In this document: positions 1 to 9,072 of the stretch, in pieces | How the letters are laid out: each line of letters opens with the position of its first letter | How positions within the stretch are numbered: the stretch's first letter is position 1 | Source: Bartonella sp. HY038 | GTDB lineage: Bacteria > Pseudomonadota > Alphaproteobacteria > Rhizobiales > Rhizobiaceae | Length of the DNA stretch: 64,000 nucleotides | Direction of reading: 5' to 3' | Assembly (NCBI RefSeq): GCF_014117425.1 | Contig: NZ_CP059725.1 | Span: 1,860,001 to 1,924,000, forward strand | The notes under the pieces: generated by a model | What the model saw: the letters and a program-made list of their open reading frames with translations, nothing else | Database searches by the model: none | Told to the model about the DNA's origin: nothing | Position numbers and translations under genes: made by a program

Positions 1-764
1 CGGTTACGCTCATGATTATAGGCACCTATGGCCATAGGCAATACGAAATTATTCACTAAAATACGGTCTGTTCCCAATGCATCACTACAGACAACATCTT
101 CTTTTTCGCGTGGAATAAGCGAACGTATAAGGTCACTTTGCTGTTTGTCCAACCCAGTATTTGTCTTAAATTGTGCTTCATCAAAGCAAAAAATATCGGG
201 TACAAAAGGTAGAAGTCTTGGAATATCTGGTGCCTCGATGCCACCAGTTAAACAGCCTTTCAAACCATTTTTATGGGCTTGCTCAATGAAAATGCCCATA
301 TCGACAATTGAAAACTGTCCACTTAGTTTATTTTGATGATGACTTGGCGCGAGCATTACCCCATAGACTCCACAAGAAGCCAAACGCGGTAATAGAGCTA
401 GCAAATCTGGCAATCTTTCAAAATCATCGATTTGTATGATAAGCTGCTTTTTTCGCGCTAATTTCTCGATGTGATCGAAAGTTTCATCCAAGGAAAAAAA
501 AGATATCTCTAGCTTTATAAAGTCATAAGTATTCAAAACTTTTTCTTGTGCAGCAGTATCTTTTATAAAATCGTTTATAAACTCATCCATAGTCATGGAT
601 AGTAAAAACGCCGGGCTAGTCTGCCCGTGAGATGTCCAAACAGATGCCCAATGAGCTATTTGCGATTGCTTATGCATATTATAAGAAAAACTAGCAATAT
701 CACATGCAAGGTCGATGACATTGCTATTACAGTCGGAATCGAAATTAACAAGCATCTTGGTCAT
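1..764 (-). CDS. MfnB/DUF556-like domain fused to a FolB-like domain (partial, runs off left edge)
   Basis: The reverse strand is open from an ATG at 764 to the window edge (254 codons and counting), after a weak purine-rich AAGGAAACTGC. Residues ~80-205 resemble the (5-formylfuran-3-yl)methyl phosphate synthase family (MfnB, DUF556): the stretch FIKLEISFF matches its YIKVGLYG strand, and a later segment with EQAHKNGLKG, then LTGGIEAPDIPRL, matches the family C-terminus. The family segments around two of its catalytic lysines (DVKNPKEG and DTAIKDGK types) are not recognisable, so the domain may have changed role. After a short linker, TDRILVNNF and IGAYNHER match the N-terminus of dihydroneopterin aldolase (FolB), and the rest lies outside the window. 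It could serve methanofuran/tetrahydromethanopterin-type cofactor synthesis or folate synthesis. Domain identity is from memory of the families; the function is inferred. Confidence 0.6.
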   Translation of the reverse strand, partial: MTKMLVNFDSDCNSNVIDLACDIASFSYNMHKQSQIAHWASVWTSHGQTSPAFLLSMTMDEFINDFIKDTAAQEKVLNTYDFIKLEISFFSLDETFDHIEKLARKKQLIIQIDDFERLPDLLALLPRLASCGVYGVMLAPSHHQNKLSGQFSIVDMGIFIEQAHKNGLKGCLTGGIEAPDIPRLLPFVPDIFCFDEAQFKTNTGLDKQQSDLIRSLIPREKEDVVCSDALGTDRILVNNFVLPMAIGAYNHERN

Positions 765-872
765 GCAGTTTCCTTAAATTTTGATGGTTAACTTTTAAAA
801 TAATTTTAAATAATTGGAAAGTGCTTTTAAAAACAATGCTAGCATAGCGGCTAATTAATCTAAACAACTACT

Positions 873-2288
873 TCAATTTGCATCGTCATTTTTGATATGA
901 TGGCTAATGCGCCAAGCATAAGGCATGCCACATAACATTAATATAATTAAGAATACAAATAGTGCTTGCGCAGCAATTATTGTGCCACCTATGCCGCCGG
1001 GATTGGTAAGGCCAGCAAAATTGACAATGGTCCCGCTCATTGCTGCACTTAATGCAGTTGAAAAAAGCTGCACAGATGTAAGCGAAGCACTTGCAAGATC
1101 AGCATCCTCTTCCTTAGCACTTTGCAAAACTCTGGTCAAAAGATGAGGCCAGATTGTACCTGCGCCAACCCCGATGATAAATAAAGCGAAAGACACCACA
1201 ATTAAATGAACTGTTGATGTTTCCATTGTTGGCACGAGCCAACATAGGGCTAGCATACCGATGATACATAAAAATGGCGTTGATTTAATAAGTGTTGGCA
1301 AATGCTGTGCCCTTACCGTTGCACTAGGCAATGTCCCTGCCGTCCAACCTATACTCATTAATGCCGCCATATAACCGGCAGGCAATGGACTTAGACCATG
1401 TAAAACCTGTAAAAATAAAGGGAGATATAATTCTGCACCATTAACTGCAATAGAAAGCGCTAGCATCAAAACATAAATGGCGAACAACTGAGAAGAGGGT
1501 GAAAAAGCCCCATCAGGCAACAAGCGATATTTGGCACGCTTATCAACAATTGCCAAAACAAAAAATGCCGCAAGACCTAAAATAAGGCCGCCAATTTTCG
1601 CTAAATTGCTTTCCATGGCGCTGCCAGCAGAAATAACAAGAACAAGACCAGTTAACAAGGACAGCTGTAAAATGGGAATAGAATTGCCACGATGGTTTTG
1701 CGAGCGTTGCGGCAAAACCGCATAAGCTAAAAACGTAAAAAGAAAAGCTAAAATACTGACCAACCAAAATGCCCAACGCCAACTTTCATACTCTGCAAAA
1801 ATACCACCAATCGCAGGCCCCAATAAAGTAGATACGCCCCAAACACCCGATATTAAACCCATTGCCAACGGCCATAGGGGGCGCTCAAAAACAATGCGCA
1901 CCATACTATAGGTCAGAGATAGCAATATACCACCGCCAAAACCTTGAATAACACGGAAACAAAGAAAAATTGGCATGGTAGGTGAAAAACCACAGCCTAA
2001 TGTACCAATCGCAAAAATCAGGGCAGCAATAATATAAGCCGTTCTTGGTCCAATTAGTGCTAATAATTTTGAAACAAGTGCCGCCCCAATTAAAGATGCA
2101 GTTACAAAAAGCGTGGCAGCCCATGAATAATAACGCTCTCCACCAATATCTTGAACAAGAGAAGGTAAAATCGTTACAACAATATAGACATTTATCGCAT
2201 GAAGCGCCACACCACCAACTAATGTGATTGAGCGAATACCGTTCTTTCCGCCTAAAAGCTGCCCCCAACTTGGTTGCGCCTGTGCCAT
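873..2288 (-). CDS. MFS drug efflux transporter, DHA2-like (14 TM)
   Basis: An integral inner-membrane proton antiporter of the major facilitator superfamily, probably exporting drugs or other toxic compounds. About 14 hydrophobic segments can be counted, as in the DHA2 (EmrB/QacA) group. Transmembrane segment 5 carries the antiporter motif C pattern (GVWGVSTLLGPAIGG), and an RVIQGFGGG stretch precedes it in segment 4. The reading frame can start at GTG 2297, but that codon lies inside the AGGTG ribosome binding site of the ATG at 2288, so the ATG is chosen (471 residues). It stands alone, with a long hairpin separating it from merR upstream, and two copies of a 13-bp palindrome lie 47-144 bp upstream of its start. 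The substrate cannot be told from sequence. Confidence 0.8.
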   Translation of the reverse strand: MAQAQPSWGQLLGGKNGIRSITLVGGVALHAINVYIVVTILPSLVQDIGGERYYSWAATLFVTASLIGAALVSKLLALIGPRTAYIIAALIFAIGTLGCGFSPTMPIFLCFRVIQGFGGGILLSLTYSMVRIVFERPLWPLAMGLISGVWGVSTLLGPAIGGIFAEYESWRWAFWLVSILAFLFTFLAYAVLPQRSQNHRGNSIPILQLSLLTGLVLVISAGSAMESNLAKIGGLILGLAAFFVLAIVDKRAKYRLLPDGAFSPSSQLFAIYVLMLALSIAVNGAELYLPLFLQVLHGLSPLPAGYMAALMSIGWTAGTLPSATVRAQHLPTLIKSTPFLCIIGMLALCWLVPTMETSTVHLIVVSFALFIIGVGAGTIWPHLLTRVLQSAKEEDADLASASLTSVQLFSTALSAAMSGTIVNFAGLTNPGGIGGTIIAAQALFVFLIILMLCGMPYAWRISHHIKNDDAN

Positions 2289-2334
2289 TGTTTTCACCTA
2301 TTAAAATGCAGAAGCAATTTTTAAATTTATTTTG

Positions 2335-2432
2335 AATAATGGTTATTGGTGTATCCCACTTTAAGATCAAGCAACAGCAGGACTGCGCAACACTTGAAGT
2401 ATTTTGCAGCGATATGATTAATAACCATTATT
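2335..2432. promoter_or_regulatory. Paired operator-like palindromes upstream of the MFS pump
   Basis: The 13-mer AATAATGGTTATT occurs at 2335-2347 and, on the opposite strand, at 2420-2432 (read as AATAACCATTATT). Each copy is itself near-palindromic (AATAA-TGG-TTATT), and the two are about 85 bp apart. This spacing is compatible with a regulator bound at two sites or with looping. No dedicated regulator gene adjoins, so the cognate protein is unknown. The remainder of 2289-2521 is AT-rich with nothing else recognised. Confidence 0.35.
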
Positions 2433-2521
2433 ATGACATTTAGATAAGTTTACTTCTTTGCTAAACTCACGATTAATTTATAAAATCAAATCTTGCAGCC
2501 AATTAAACAACAAAAGACTTA

Positions 2522-2583
2522 TACATATAGCAATGGCTTTTTCCTTAATATTTAAATAAAGGAAAAAGCCATTGCTATATGTA
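2522..2583. terminator. Perfect 25-bp inverted repeat, likely bidirectional terminator after merR
   Basis: The arms 2522-2546 and 2559-2583 are exact reverse complements around a 12-nt loop. The stem contains GGCTTTTTCC/GGAAAAAGCC. It lies 22 bp downstream of the merR stop. No U-run follows the stem on either strand, so termination would depend on the long hairpin itself. Confidence 0.55.
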
Positions 2584-2605
2584 GAATTGTCACTCAAAAA
2601 TTTGT

Positions 2606-3118
2606 CTATTGGGTGCGGGCGCGATCAAGCAAACGCTTACATTCAATAAGTTCAAATAAAGCTTCTTGCAAGAGGGTTGAGCTATCCTTAGATAATTTGG
2701 GCTTACGTGCCCCTAAAGCCTCATCATCTTTAACAAGCCCAAAGAACTTACGCCCGCTTTTATTGTCAGGAATAATATCATCAGGAAATAAATCTTCTGA
2801 TTGCTCCTGCTGTTTCTTTCTGGCAATTTCCTCAGCTGCATCAATATTGCCCTGACCAATTGCAGAAACAAAGGCTACACCATTTTCTTTTAAAAGCTTT
2901 TGTACACCTTTAATCGTATAACCTTCATCATAAAGAAGCCGCTTAATACCAGTAATAAGATCAACATCATTAGGACGGTAAAAACGCCGCCCCCCTGCCC
3001 GCTTCATCGGCTTTACTTGAGGAAAGCGCGTTTCCCAAAATCGCAAAACATGCTGCGGAATTCCAAGCATATCGGCAACTTCGCTAATAGTACGAAATGC
3101 TTCAGGACTTTTTTCCAT
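2606..3118 (-). CDS. MerR-family transcriptional regulator (fab/ihf-linked)
   Basis: A DNA-binding regulator with an N-terminal MerR winged helix-turn-helix (residues ~8-78: [20 protein letters not shown], then [17 protein letters not shown]). The C-terminal part is charged and lacks a cysteine cluster, so it does not look like a metal sensor. The start has a clear GAGGAGA ribosome binding site. Placement after plsX-fabH-ihfA is the usual arrangement in Hyphomicrobiales, which suggests a housekeeping role. A hairpin after ihfA (3310-3336) could separate it transcriptionally from the genes upstream. Target genes are not known from sequence. Confidence 0.85.
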   Translation of the reverse strand: MEKSPEAFRTISEVADMLGIPQHVLRFWETRFPQVKPMKRAGGRRFYRPNDVDLITGIKRLLYDEGYTIKGVQKLLKENGVAFVSAIGQGNIDAAEEIARKKQQEQSEDLFPDDIIPDNKSGRKFFGLVKDDEALGARKPKLSKDSSTLLQEALFELIECKRLLDRARTQ

Positions 3119-3309
3119 AACATAGTCTCCTCGATGAAAAATTCATCATTATTTGGGGCATGCGCAATATACGAACCACTAATAAAATTGCTTTATCAAT
3201 GACTGATTTGCTATTAAAAATCAACAAAGCAGAAATTAGGCATTTTTGATTACGAAAATAAACAATTTTAATATTTCAATTTGGTGAGAAATAAAAAGCG
3301 TTTAAAACG

Positions 3310-3336
3310 AAAATGATCGGACAAGCCGATCATTTT
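3310..3336 (-). terminator. Intrinsic terminator after ihfA
   Basis: An 11-bp stem (AAAATGATCGG / CCGATCATTTT) with a 5-nt loop. On the reverse strand it is followed by TTTTCGTTTT. It lies 74 bp downstream of the ihfA stop and before merR. Apart from this hairpin the ihfA-merR spacer (3119-3409) shows only AT-rich sequence. Confidence 0.7.
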
Positions 3337-3409
3337 ATCACTATAAATATCAAAAATGCTTCATAGCACAATGACAGCATAGTTATCAAAACATATTTAG
3401 CAACAAAAC

Positions 3410-3718
3410 TTATTTGCCAACTGAATGACCATCAATAACGCGCTTTTTTAGCACATTAGATGCCTTAAAGGTCATAACCCGGCGTGGACAAATTGGCACT
3501 TCCTCACCAGTTTTAGGATTACGGCCAATACGTTCATTTTTATCACGTACTTGAAATGTTGCAAAAGAAGACAATTTCACTGTCTCACCTTTAACAATCG
3601 CGTTACAGACTTCATCAATGATCATTTCAACCAAAGCTGCAGACTCTGTCCGTGATAATCCGACTTCCCTGCAGACAGCATCAGCTAAATCTGCACGTGT
3701 TACGGTTTTACCTGCCAT
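3410..3718 (-). CDS. ihfA: Integration host factor subunit alpha
   Basis: A small nucleoid protein that bends DNA as a heterodimer with IhfB, acting in transcription, replication initiation and recombination. At 102 residues it has normal family length. The HU/IHF signature lies at residues ~45-70 ([20 protein letters not shown], then PKTGEEV), including the intercalating-proline arm region, followed by the conserved C-terminal helix. The ATG at 3718 is preferred: the upstream in-frame TTG at 3727 directly abuts the GAAGGA ribosome binding site, which suits the ATG. It is the third gene of plsX-fabH-ihfA on this strand. Confidence 0.93.
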   Translation of the reverse strand: MAGKTVTRADLADAVCREVGLSRTESAALVEMIIDEVCNAIVKGETVKLSSFATFQVRDKNERIGRNPKTGEEVPICPRRVMTFKASNVLKKRVIDGHSVGK

Positions 3719-3822
3719 AACTCGCAATCCTTCAAATTTTAATTACTTACTTAATTTGTTTATACTTTTTCTATTCAAACGGTCAAGGCTCTTTTGCAAG
3801 CAAACGCTGAATAAATGCATTT

Positions 3823-4794
3823 TTACCAGCGTAATAAGATCGCACCCCAAGTAAAGCCGCCGCCCATAGCTTCAAGTAATACAAGATCACCTTTTTTTAT
3901 ACGTCCGTCTTTAACGGCAGCTTCAAGCGCCAGTGGAACCGAAGCTGCGGATGTATTGCCATGCTCATTGACGGTAACAACCACTTTACTATCGGGAATA
4001 TTCATCTTTTTAGCAGATGCATCAATAATTCTTTTATTTGCCTGATGGGGAACAAACCAATCAAGATCATCAACATTAACCTTTGCAATAGCAAAGCAAT
4101 CTTCGATCACATCGGTGATCATACCTACAGCATGTTTGAAGACTTCACGCCCCTGCATGCGTAAATGACCTGTTGTTTGCGTTGTCGATGGCCCACCATC
4201 AACAAAGAGCTTCTCCATATGCGAGCCGTCAGAACGCAATTTTGCAGCTAAAATACCACGATCATTTGTCGTGCCTTTTTCCTCTATCGCCTCAACGATA
4301 ACTGCGCCAGCCCCATCACCAAACAGAACACATGTTGTACGGTCCTGCCAATCAAGAATACGAGAAAAGGTTTCAGCACCAATAACCAAAACACGCTTAG
4401 CCATTTGGCTGCGCACATAATTATCGGCTGTTGTAAGTGCAAAAACAAAGCCAGAGCAAACCGCCTGAATATCAAATGCAAAACCATGCTTCATACCAAG
4501 CGCATGTTGAATTTCAGTCGCCGACGAAGGAAAAGTATGATTAGGTGTTGCCGTTGCCAAAATGATAAGATCAATATCATCAATGGTTAAATTGGCATTT
4601 GCTAGGGCAGCTTGCGCCGCTTTTACACCTAAAGAAACCGTCGTTTCATCAGGATCGGCAATATATCTTTGCTCAATACCAGTACGTTGGACAATCCAAG
4701 CATCTGAGGTTTCAACAATATTTTCAAGCTCAGAGTTTTTCACAACCCGGCGCGGCAAAGCAGCACCAATACCGCAAATCACAGATCGTATCAT
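3823..4794 (-). CDS. fabH: Beta-ketoacyl-ACP synthase III
   Basis: Condenses acetyl-CoA with malonyl-ACP to start type II fatty-acid synthesis in the cytoplasm. The catalytic triad is visible: Cys113 in [10 protein letters not shown], His250 in VPHQANKRI and Asn280 in [11 protein letters not shown]. The C-terminal [13 protein letters not shown] is typical of the family. Length is 323 residues, as usual. It follows plsX by 57 bp and precedes ihfA by 104 bp, the common alphaproteobacterial arrangement. A GAGGTT element upstream of ATG 4794 serves as ribosome binding site. Confidence 0.96.
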   Translation of the reverse strand: MIRSVICGIGAALPRRVVKNSELENIVETSDAWIVQRTGIEQRYIADPDETTVSLGVKAAQAALANANLTIDDIDLIILATATPNHTFPSSATEIQHALGMKHGFAFDIQAVCSGFVFALTTADNYVRSQMAKRVLVIGAETFSRILDWQDRTTCVLFGDGAGAVIVEAIEEKGTTNDRGILAAKLRSDGSHMEKLFVDGGPSTTQTTGHLRMQGREVFKHAVGMITDVIEDCFAIAKVNVDDLDWFVPHQANKRIIDASAKKMNIPDSKVVVTVNEHGNTSAASVPLALEAAVKDGRIKKGDLVLLEAMGGGFTWGAILLRW

Positions 4795-4851
4795 TCTATA
4801 AACCTCAATTGCCCGCTTTTCGCGGTTTTATAATATCTTTATTCAAAACAA

Positions 4852-5907
4852 TCATTCGCCGTTTTCCTCGTCCGACAATGATAGTTTGCTCTTATGCTCG
4901 CGAAAATATGCAAGATCAACTGCAATTTTTTCAAGAAGCTCATTTCGTACCATTTCATGCCCAACACGTAAAGCAGAAGCGAAGCCTTCTGCGTCGGTTC
5001 CGCCATGACTTTTTATAACAACACCATTAAGACCAAGCAAAACACCGCCATTAACGCGGCTTGGATCTAACTTTTCACGCAAGGTTTTAAAAGCGCTTTT
5101 TGAAAAAAGATAGCCAATTTTCGTCCAGATTGAGCGTTGCATAGCCTGTTTTAAAATTTCAGCAATTTGTCTTGCGGTTCCCTCAGCAGCCTTTAAAGCA
5201 ATATTGCCGGTAAATCCTTCGGTAACAACAACGTCGACAGTGCCTTTTCCTATATCGTTTCCTTCAACAAACCCCTTATATTCAAGCCCTTCAAGCTCAA
5301 CTTGCTTTAAAATTTGCCCCGCTTTTTTGATTTCATCAAGGCCTTTAACCTCCTCAACTCCAACATTCAACAGACCAACGGTTGGACGTTTTATTCCATA
5401 AAGAGCACGGCACATGCCCGCGCCCATAACTGCAAGATCAATCAACTGATTCGCATCAGCGCCAATCGTTGCGCCAATGTCCAACACAATGCCTTCACCG
5501 CGTAGATTTGGCCAAATGCCAGCAATGCCAGGACGCTCAGCTTCTGCAAGCATTCGTAAAGAAAAATAAGACATAGCCATTAACGCGCCAGTATTGCCCG
5601 CTGAGACACAAGCATCTGCCTCACCTTTTTTAACGGCTTCAACAGCGAACCACATCGACGATTTATTTCGCCCATTGCGTAAGGCTTGACTTGGCTTTTC
5701 ATCCATACCTGTTGCAGTTTCGGTTGCAACAAAGGTTGAAACAGCTTTTAGCTGTGGATATTTAGCCAGTACTGGCTCTACCTGATCAGCCAAACCATAA
5801 AAAATTAATTCCATATCGGGATAGTGTTTGATCGCGATCGCGGCACCGGCTATTGTCACTTCTGGGCCGATATCGCCCCCCATCGCATCGACAGCAATTT
5901 TGATCAC
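4852..5907 (-). CDS. plsX: Phosphate acyltransferase PlsX
   Basis: Makes acyl-phosphate from acyl-ACP, which PlsY then uses to begin glycerophospholipid synthesis. The N-terminus [21 protein letters not shown] is diagnostic, and the family's [10 protein letters not shown] and KSHGGTDA segments occur near residues 285-310. Length (351) is normal. The start codon is GTG at 5907, with AGGGA upstream. The gene lies between yceD and fabH and is probably co-transcribed with fabH, joining phospholipid and fatty-acid initiation. Confidence 0.95.
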   Translation of the reverse strand: MIKIAVDAMGGDIGPEVTIAGAAIAIKHYPDMELIFYGLADQVEPVLAKYPQLKAVSTFVATETATGMDEKPSQALRNGRNKSSMWFAVEAVKKGEADACVSAGNTGALMAMSYFSLRMLAEAERPGIAGIWPNLRGEGIVLDIGATIGADANQLIDLAVMGAGMCRALYGIKRPTVGLLNVGVEEVKGLDEIKKAGQILKQVELEGLEYKGFVEGNDIGKGTVDVVVTEGFTGNIALKAAEGTARQIAEILKQAMQRSIWTKIGYLFSKSAFKTLREKLDPSRVNGGVLLGLNGVVIKSHGGTDAEGFASALRVGHEMVRNELLEKIAVDLAYFREHKSKLSLSDEENGE

Positions 5908-6032
5908 AAGTATTGTCCCTGATTCATAGATAAAGATATCTGTAATAAGTTTTAAGATATTTAAGCCAATTTAAAGCGGCAAAATAACGTTTTTCTTGCC
6001 ACAAACAACAATTAATTTAATTTTTTTTTCGA

Positions 6033-6602
6033 TTATTTCTGCTTTAAACCACTTAAAACTGCGAAAGGCGAAGGCTTCTTTTCATTGCTAGCATCTGTTT
6101 TTGCAAATTCCACCCCTTCAAACTCTACCCCTGAGGCGCGAGGATAAGAATCAATTGCCAATTCAAAAAACTCCTCAACAATAGCCCCAACATCAATTTC
6201 AGTTCCTTTAAAACTATCGGGTACGTCTGGCCCATCAGGATCTAAAAACAATTCATGGGCATTATTTTGGACAATTTCCGATAAACGGCTACCTTCTGGA
6301 ACCAATATTAATTCAATATCTTCTTCAATAACGCTATCAACAGGCTGAGCACTAATTATACATTCTTGAATTATTTTTGCATGTAATTTGCCGCTGAGCT
6401 TTACACCTTGCCGTTTCCATGGGTTGATATGTATTGTCGCCTCGAAAAACGTGACGTCAAGCAGATTATGATTTTTAGCCAGTGCCTGCCGTTCCTTTTC
6501 ATCCGTTTTTAAAGTTAAATCAACTCCCTTGGGGGGCAATGAACGGATATTGACAGGAAATGCCAAAGCAAATGCCATAAGAGTGTTCGCATTGTTTGAC
6601 AT
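6033..6602 (-). CDS. YceD/DUF177 family protein
   Basis: A 189-residue cytoplasmic protein of the DUF177 (YceD) family, which in many bacteria adjoins rpmF-plsX and has been linked to 23S rRNA metabolism. Seen here: an acidic C-terminal half with the conserved pattern DPDGPDVPD, then GAIVEEFFELAIDSYPR (residues ~125-160), and a P-x-A-VLSGLKQK C-terminus. The ATG at 6602 is chosen because AAAGGA stands 6 nt upstream; the in-frame TTG at 6617 would sit before that site. It lies upstream of plsX on the same strand. No rpmF gene follows, unlike in gammaproteobacteria. Confidence 0.85.
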   Translation of the reverse strand: MSNNANTLMAFALAFPVNIRSLPPKGVDLTLKTDEKERQALAKNHNLLDVTFFEATIHINPWKRQGVKLSGKLHAKIIQECIISAQPVDSVIEEDIELILVPEGSRLSEIVQNNAHELFLDPDGPDVPDSFKGTEIDVGAIVEEFFELAIDSYPRASGVEFEGVEFAKTDASNEKKPSPFAVLSGLKQK

Positions 6603-7033
6603 AATAAATCCTTTCAATTGTTCAATAGGCTACACCTTGCAGCTAAAAAAATTATAGCGTTTTTCAACCTAAATCCAAGATATAAAATTAATTCCAGTAA
6701 AAACTTAAGCACATAAAATCAACAGCCATACATTTTTTAAAATAGATCTATAATAAATGGGGGATAATTATGCAAATTAAATAAAAAAATTGCATTTTTG
6801 TCGTATTTTCTACAAATTCGCCTTGCTGATGCCAAGATCTCGTTATTAACGTCAAGACGATTATTTATTTTGAAATGGTCAAAATTATCAAAGATTTTGT
6901 GGTTTTTGTCTGGATTGGTAAGACTTTTGCGCATATCTATGGTTGCAAATGTATTAAAGCTAGTTTACCTCATAGACAGCTTTATATAACCAAACGGGGC
7001 CAGCCCTAAACCATGCCATAAAAGGAGATGTCC
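6603..7033. other. Divergent intergenic region, yceD / BamE-like gene
   Basis: About 430 bp of very AT-rich sequence between two divergent genes. It must hold both promoters. No convincing gene, hairpin terminator or conserved RNA was found; a 65-codon reverse frame at 6737-6934 has no plausible ribosome binding site or family. Confidence 0.5.
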
Positions 7034-7537
7034 TTGTCGCGCATAAATTTTGCCCGAAAGCGTTTTAAAAACGGAATAACCATTGCATTGCTTGCTGGTG
7101 TTGCCTTTGCAACAACTGCGTGCAATACAACTGATCTTCTAAAAACAAGCCAGACTTATGTTGAAGGTTATGTAGTTGATCAAGAAGCTCTTGATTCAAT
7201 TCCGGTTGGATCAAGCCGTGATCAAGTATTGCTTGCTCTTGGAACTCCTTCAACAACAGCAATATTTGACAATGAGGTATTTTATTATATTTCGCAAACG
7301 CGTTATCGCGGTGCGCAATTCATGAAAGCTAAAATTATCGATCGCAAAATTTTGGCTATCTATTTTGATGGACAAGGTATCGTCAAAAAAATTGCAAATT
7401 ATGGCTTACAAGACGGTCGTCTGTTTGATTTTGCTTCTAACACCACACCAACAGGTGGTCGTGATCAATCATTCCTCAACCAGTTAATTACTGGTACATC
7501 AGCAGCACCTGCTGGCATTCCAACAACAGGTCGTTAA
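7034..7537 (+). CDS. BamE/OmlA-like outer-membrane lipoprotein
   Basis: A small lipoprotein with a BamE/SmpA-OmlA fold, the accessory subunit of the BAM complex that inserts outer-membrane beta-barrels. The N-terminus is a lipoprotein signal peptide with a candidate lipid-attachment Cys in AFATTAC. Residues ~50-110 (GSSRDQVLLALGTPSTTA, then EVFYYISQ) match the family core. The TTG at 7034 gives normal spacing to AAAGGAG; the in-frame ATG at 7028 directly abuts that site and is less likely. A relaxed lipobox is the only oddity. It faces away from yceD. Confidence 0.8.
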   Translation: MSRINFARKRFKNGITIALLAGVAFATTACNTTDLLKTSQTYVEGYVVDQEALDSIPVGSSRDQVLLALGTPSTTAIFDNEVFYYISQTRYRGAQFMKAKIIDRKILAIYFDGQGIVKKIANYGLQDGRLFDFASNTTPTGGRDQSFLNQLITGTSAAPAGIPTTGR

Positions 7538-7551
7538 GTAAAGATATTAAA

Positions 7552-7585
7552 TGCATGCGCTTGATTAATTTTCAAAGCGCATGCA
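7552..7585 (+). terminator. Hairpin after the BamE-like gene
   Basis: An exact 11-bp stem (TGCATGCGCTT / AAGCGCATGCA) with a 12-nt loop, 14 bp after the stop codon. No strong T-run follows, so this may be a weak or factor-assisted terminator. Confidence 0.4.
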
Positions 7586-7724
7586 CAGTTATAAATTAAG
7601 GTATTTTGTTGCAACACAGCAATTGCATAATTTAATGCTTCATATTTTTAGTTATACGAATTAAAACCATCAGTAAATCTAAATGCTAAAGCATTTTCTT
7701 CATCATACAGCTATAAATTAAAAG

Positions 7725-8039
7725 CTATATATTTTGAAACAGTAAAAAGCCTAGAATACTTGCTATTACAGCTACAAACAAGCTTCGCGTTGCAAAACCA
7801 GCAATAAATGATGCAAGTGTTGCAAGCAATGCCACTGACATCCCAAAAGAAGTAACTTCCTGCTTACCCATTACCTCAACCGTTATGATAGCGGTTAAAA
7901 TAGCCGTTGGCACAAATGATAGCCAATTGCGTATAATGACAGGAAAAGGGCGATGAGCCAAAACCATAATTGGAAAAACACGAATAATAAACGTAACCAA
8001 TGCTGATGCTGCAATTGCAGCCAAAATATTAGCGGTCAT
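7725..8039 (-). CDS. azlD: AzlD-family branched-chain amino acid exporter subunit
   Basis: The small (104 residues, about four membrane segments) partner of AzlC, forming an LIV-E type exporter of branched-chain amino acids. The family pattern includes the early LVTFIIRVFPI segment and a central RNWLSFVPTAILTAI stretch (residues ~36-50). Its ATG overlaps the azlC end by 11 bp and has an AAAGGAAAAA ribosome binding site, so the two are translationally coupled. Confidence 0.87.
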   Translation of the reverse strand: MTANILAAIAASALVTFIIRVFPIMVLAHRPFPVIIRNWLSFVPTAILTAIITVEVMGKQEVTSFGMSVALLATLASFIAGFATRSLFVAVIASILGFLLFQNI

Positions 8040-8793
8040 TATTTTTTCCTTTCGTCTTCTTTGGCCGCCACATTAAAACAATGGTTGCAATAGTTGCGGC
8101 AATGATCGTTGCTATAAGAGTGGAAAGGTTTTCCAATATCTTGTCTGTAGAAAACAGATCATGAGTTAAAACAATTACTGCAACAGCAATAACCATGACA
8201 ATAATATCAAGAATACGAGTTCTGCTGGCAAACCAACCAAGCAATAACAGGCCAACGAACATGCCAACAAGACTAAAAGACAAACTATCACGCAACCAAA
8301 GCGGCAAAAGTGAAGCAAAAAAACTTCCTACCAAATTGGCAAAAATCCAGCTTAACCACGCGGTTACATTTAGACCAAGAAGCCAATAAAATGGTAATTG
8401 ATTGTTATTTTTCAATGCATATTGCGATGCAACGCCAAAAGTTTCATCGGTAATCAACGCTCCAGCCACCAATTTTTCCCACCAAGAAGACTTTGAAAAA
8501 AATTGCGACATATAGGTGTTAATCAGCAAATAGCGTAAATTTATAAACCCAATAGCCAATGCAATAGCAATCACCCCTGCCCCAGCTGCAGCAAATTGAT
8601 AAAACAAAAATTGCGCAGATCCTGCATAAATAAATACACTCATCATAACAATTTCAAAAGTTGAAAAGCCAGTTACATTTCCAACCGCCCCACAGGCAAA
8701 GCCAATAGCCCAATAACCAAGCAGTGTTGGAATACAGGCTAAAAACCCAGCATATAGGTGCTTAATTTTGGTTATTTCACATTTGTTTTGCAT
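8029..8793 (-). CDS. azlC: AzlC-family branched-chain amino acid exporter
   Basis: The large membrane subunit of an AzlCD exporter. At 254 residues with about seven hydrophobic segments it has normal family length. AzlC-type motifs are GYWAIGFACGAVGNVTGFS (residues ~24-42) and a YAGSAQFLFYQ segment near residue 57, plus LITDETFGVA mid-protein. It forms a two-gene operon with azlD. No Lrp-type regulator gene adjoins. The substrate, branched-chain or related hydrophobic amino acids, is inferred from the family. Confidence 0.87.
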   Translation of the reverse strand: MQNKCEITKIKHLYAGFLACIPTLLGYWAIGFACGAVGNVTGFSTFEIVMMSVFIYAGSAQFLFYQFAAAGAGVIAIALAIGFINLRYLLINTYMSQFFSKSSWWEKLVAGALITDETFGVASQYALKNNNQLPFYWLLGLNVTAWLSWIFANLVGSFFASLLPLWLRDSLSFSLVGMFVGLLLLGWFASRTRILDIIVMVIAVAVIVLTHDLFSTDKILENLSTLIATIIAATIATIVLMWRPKKTKGKNNDR

Positions 8794-9072
8794 CTTAAAT
8801 CTTATTTTTAATTAGCATATTTAAAAGCTATAATTGCACCTTATAAATTGCCAAAATAATTGATTAAACATTTTTTGATCTCTATCAATTCACAAAAAAT
8901 ACATTAAAGTTTATGTAAATCTTTAGGCCCTGTGGCTTCAACACCTTCTAATCAATTTAAGCTCGTTTAGATAGCCTAAATACCTTGGAAGCATTCTTAT
9001 ATGTGCAAAAAAGCTTCACAGCATGAAAAAACTCATTTATAGATCAAAAAACATTAAAAAGGAGAACTGCCA

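Noticed and set aside
28..336. Forward 102-codon frame at the left edge
   Set aside because: It lies opposite the reverse-strand MfnB/FolB-like gene, which shows family motifs, and the forward product has none.
6737..6934. 65-codon reverse frame in the yceD/BamE spacer
   Set aside because: No ribosome binding site, no family resemblance, and it lies in very AT-rich sequence expected to produce chance frames.
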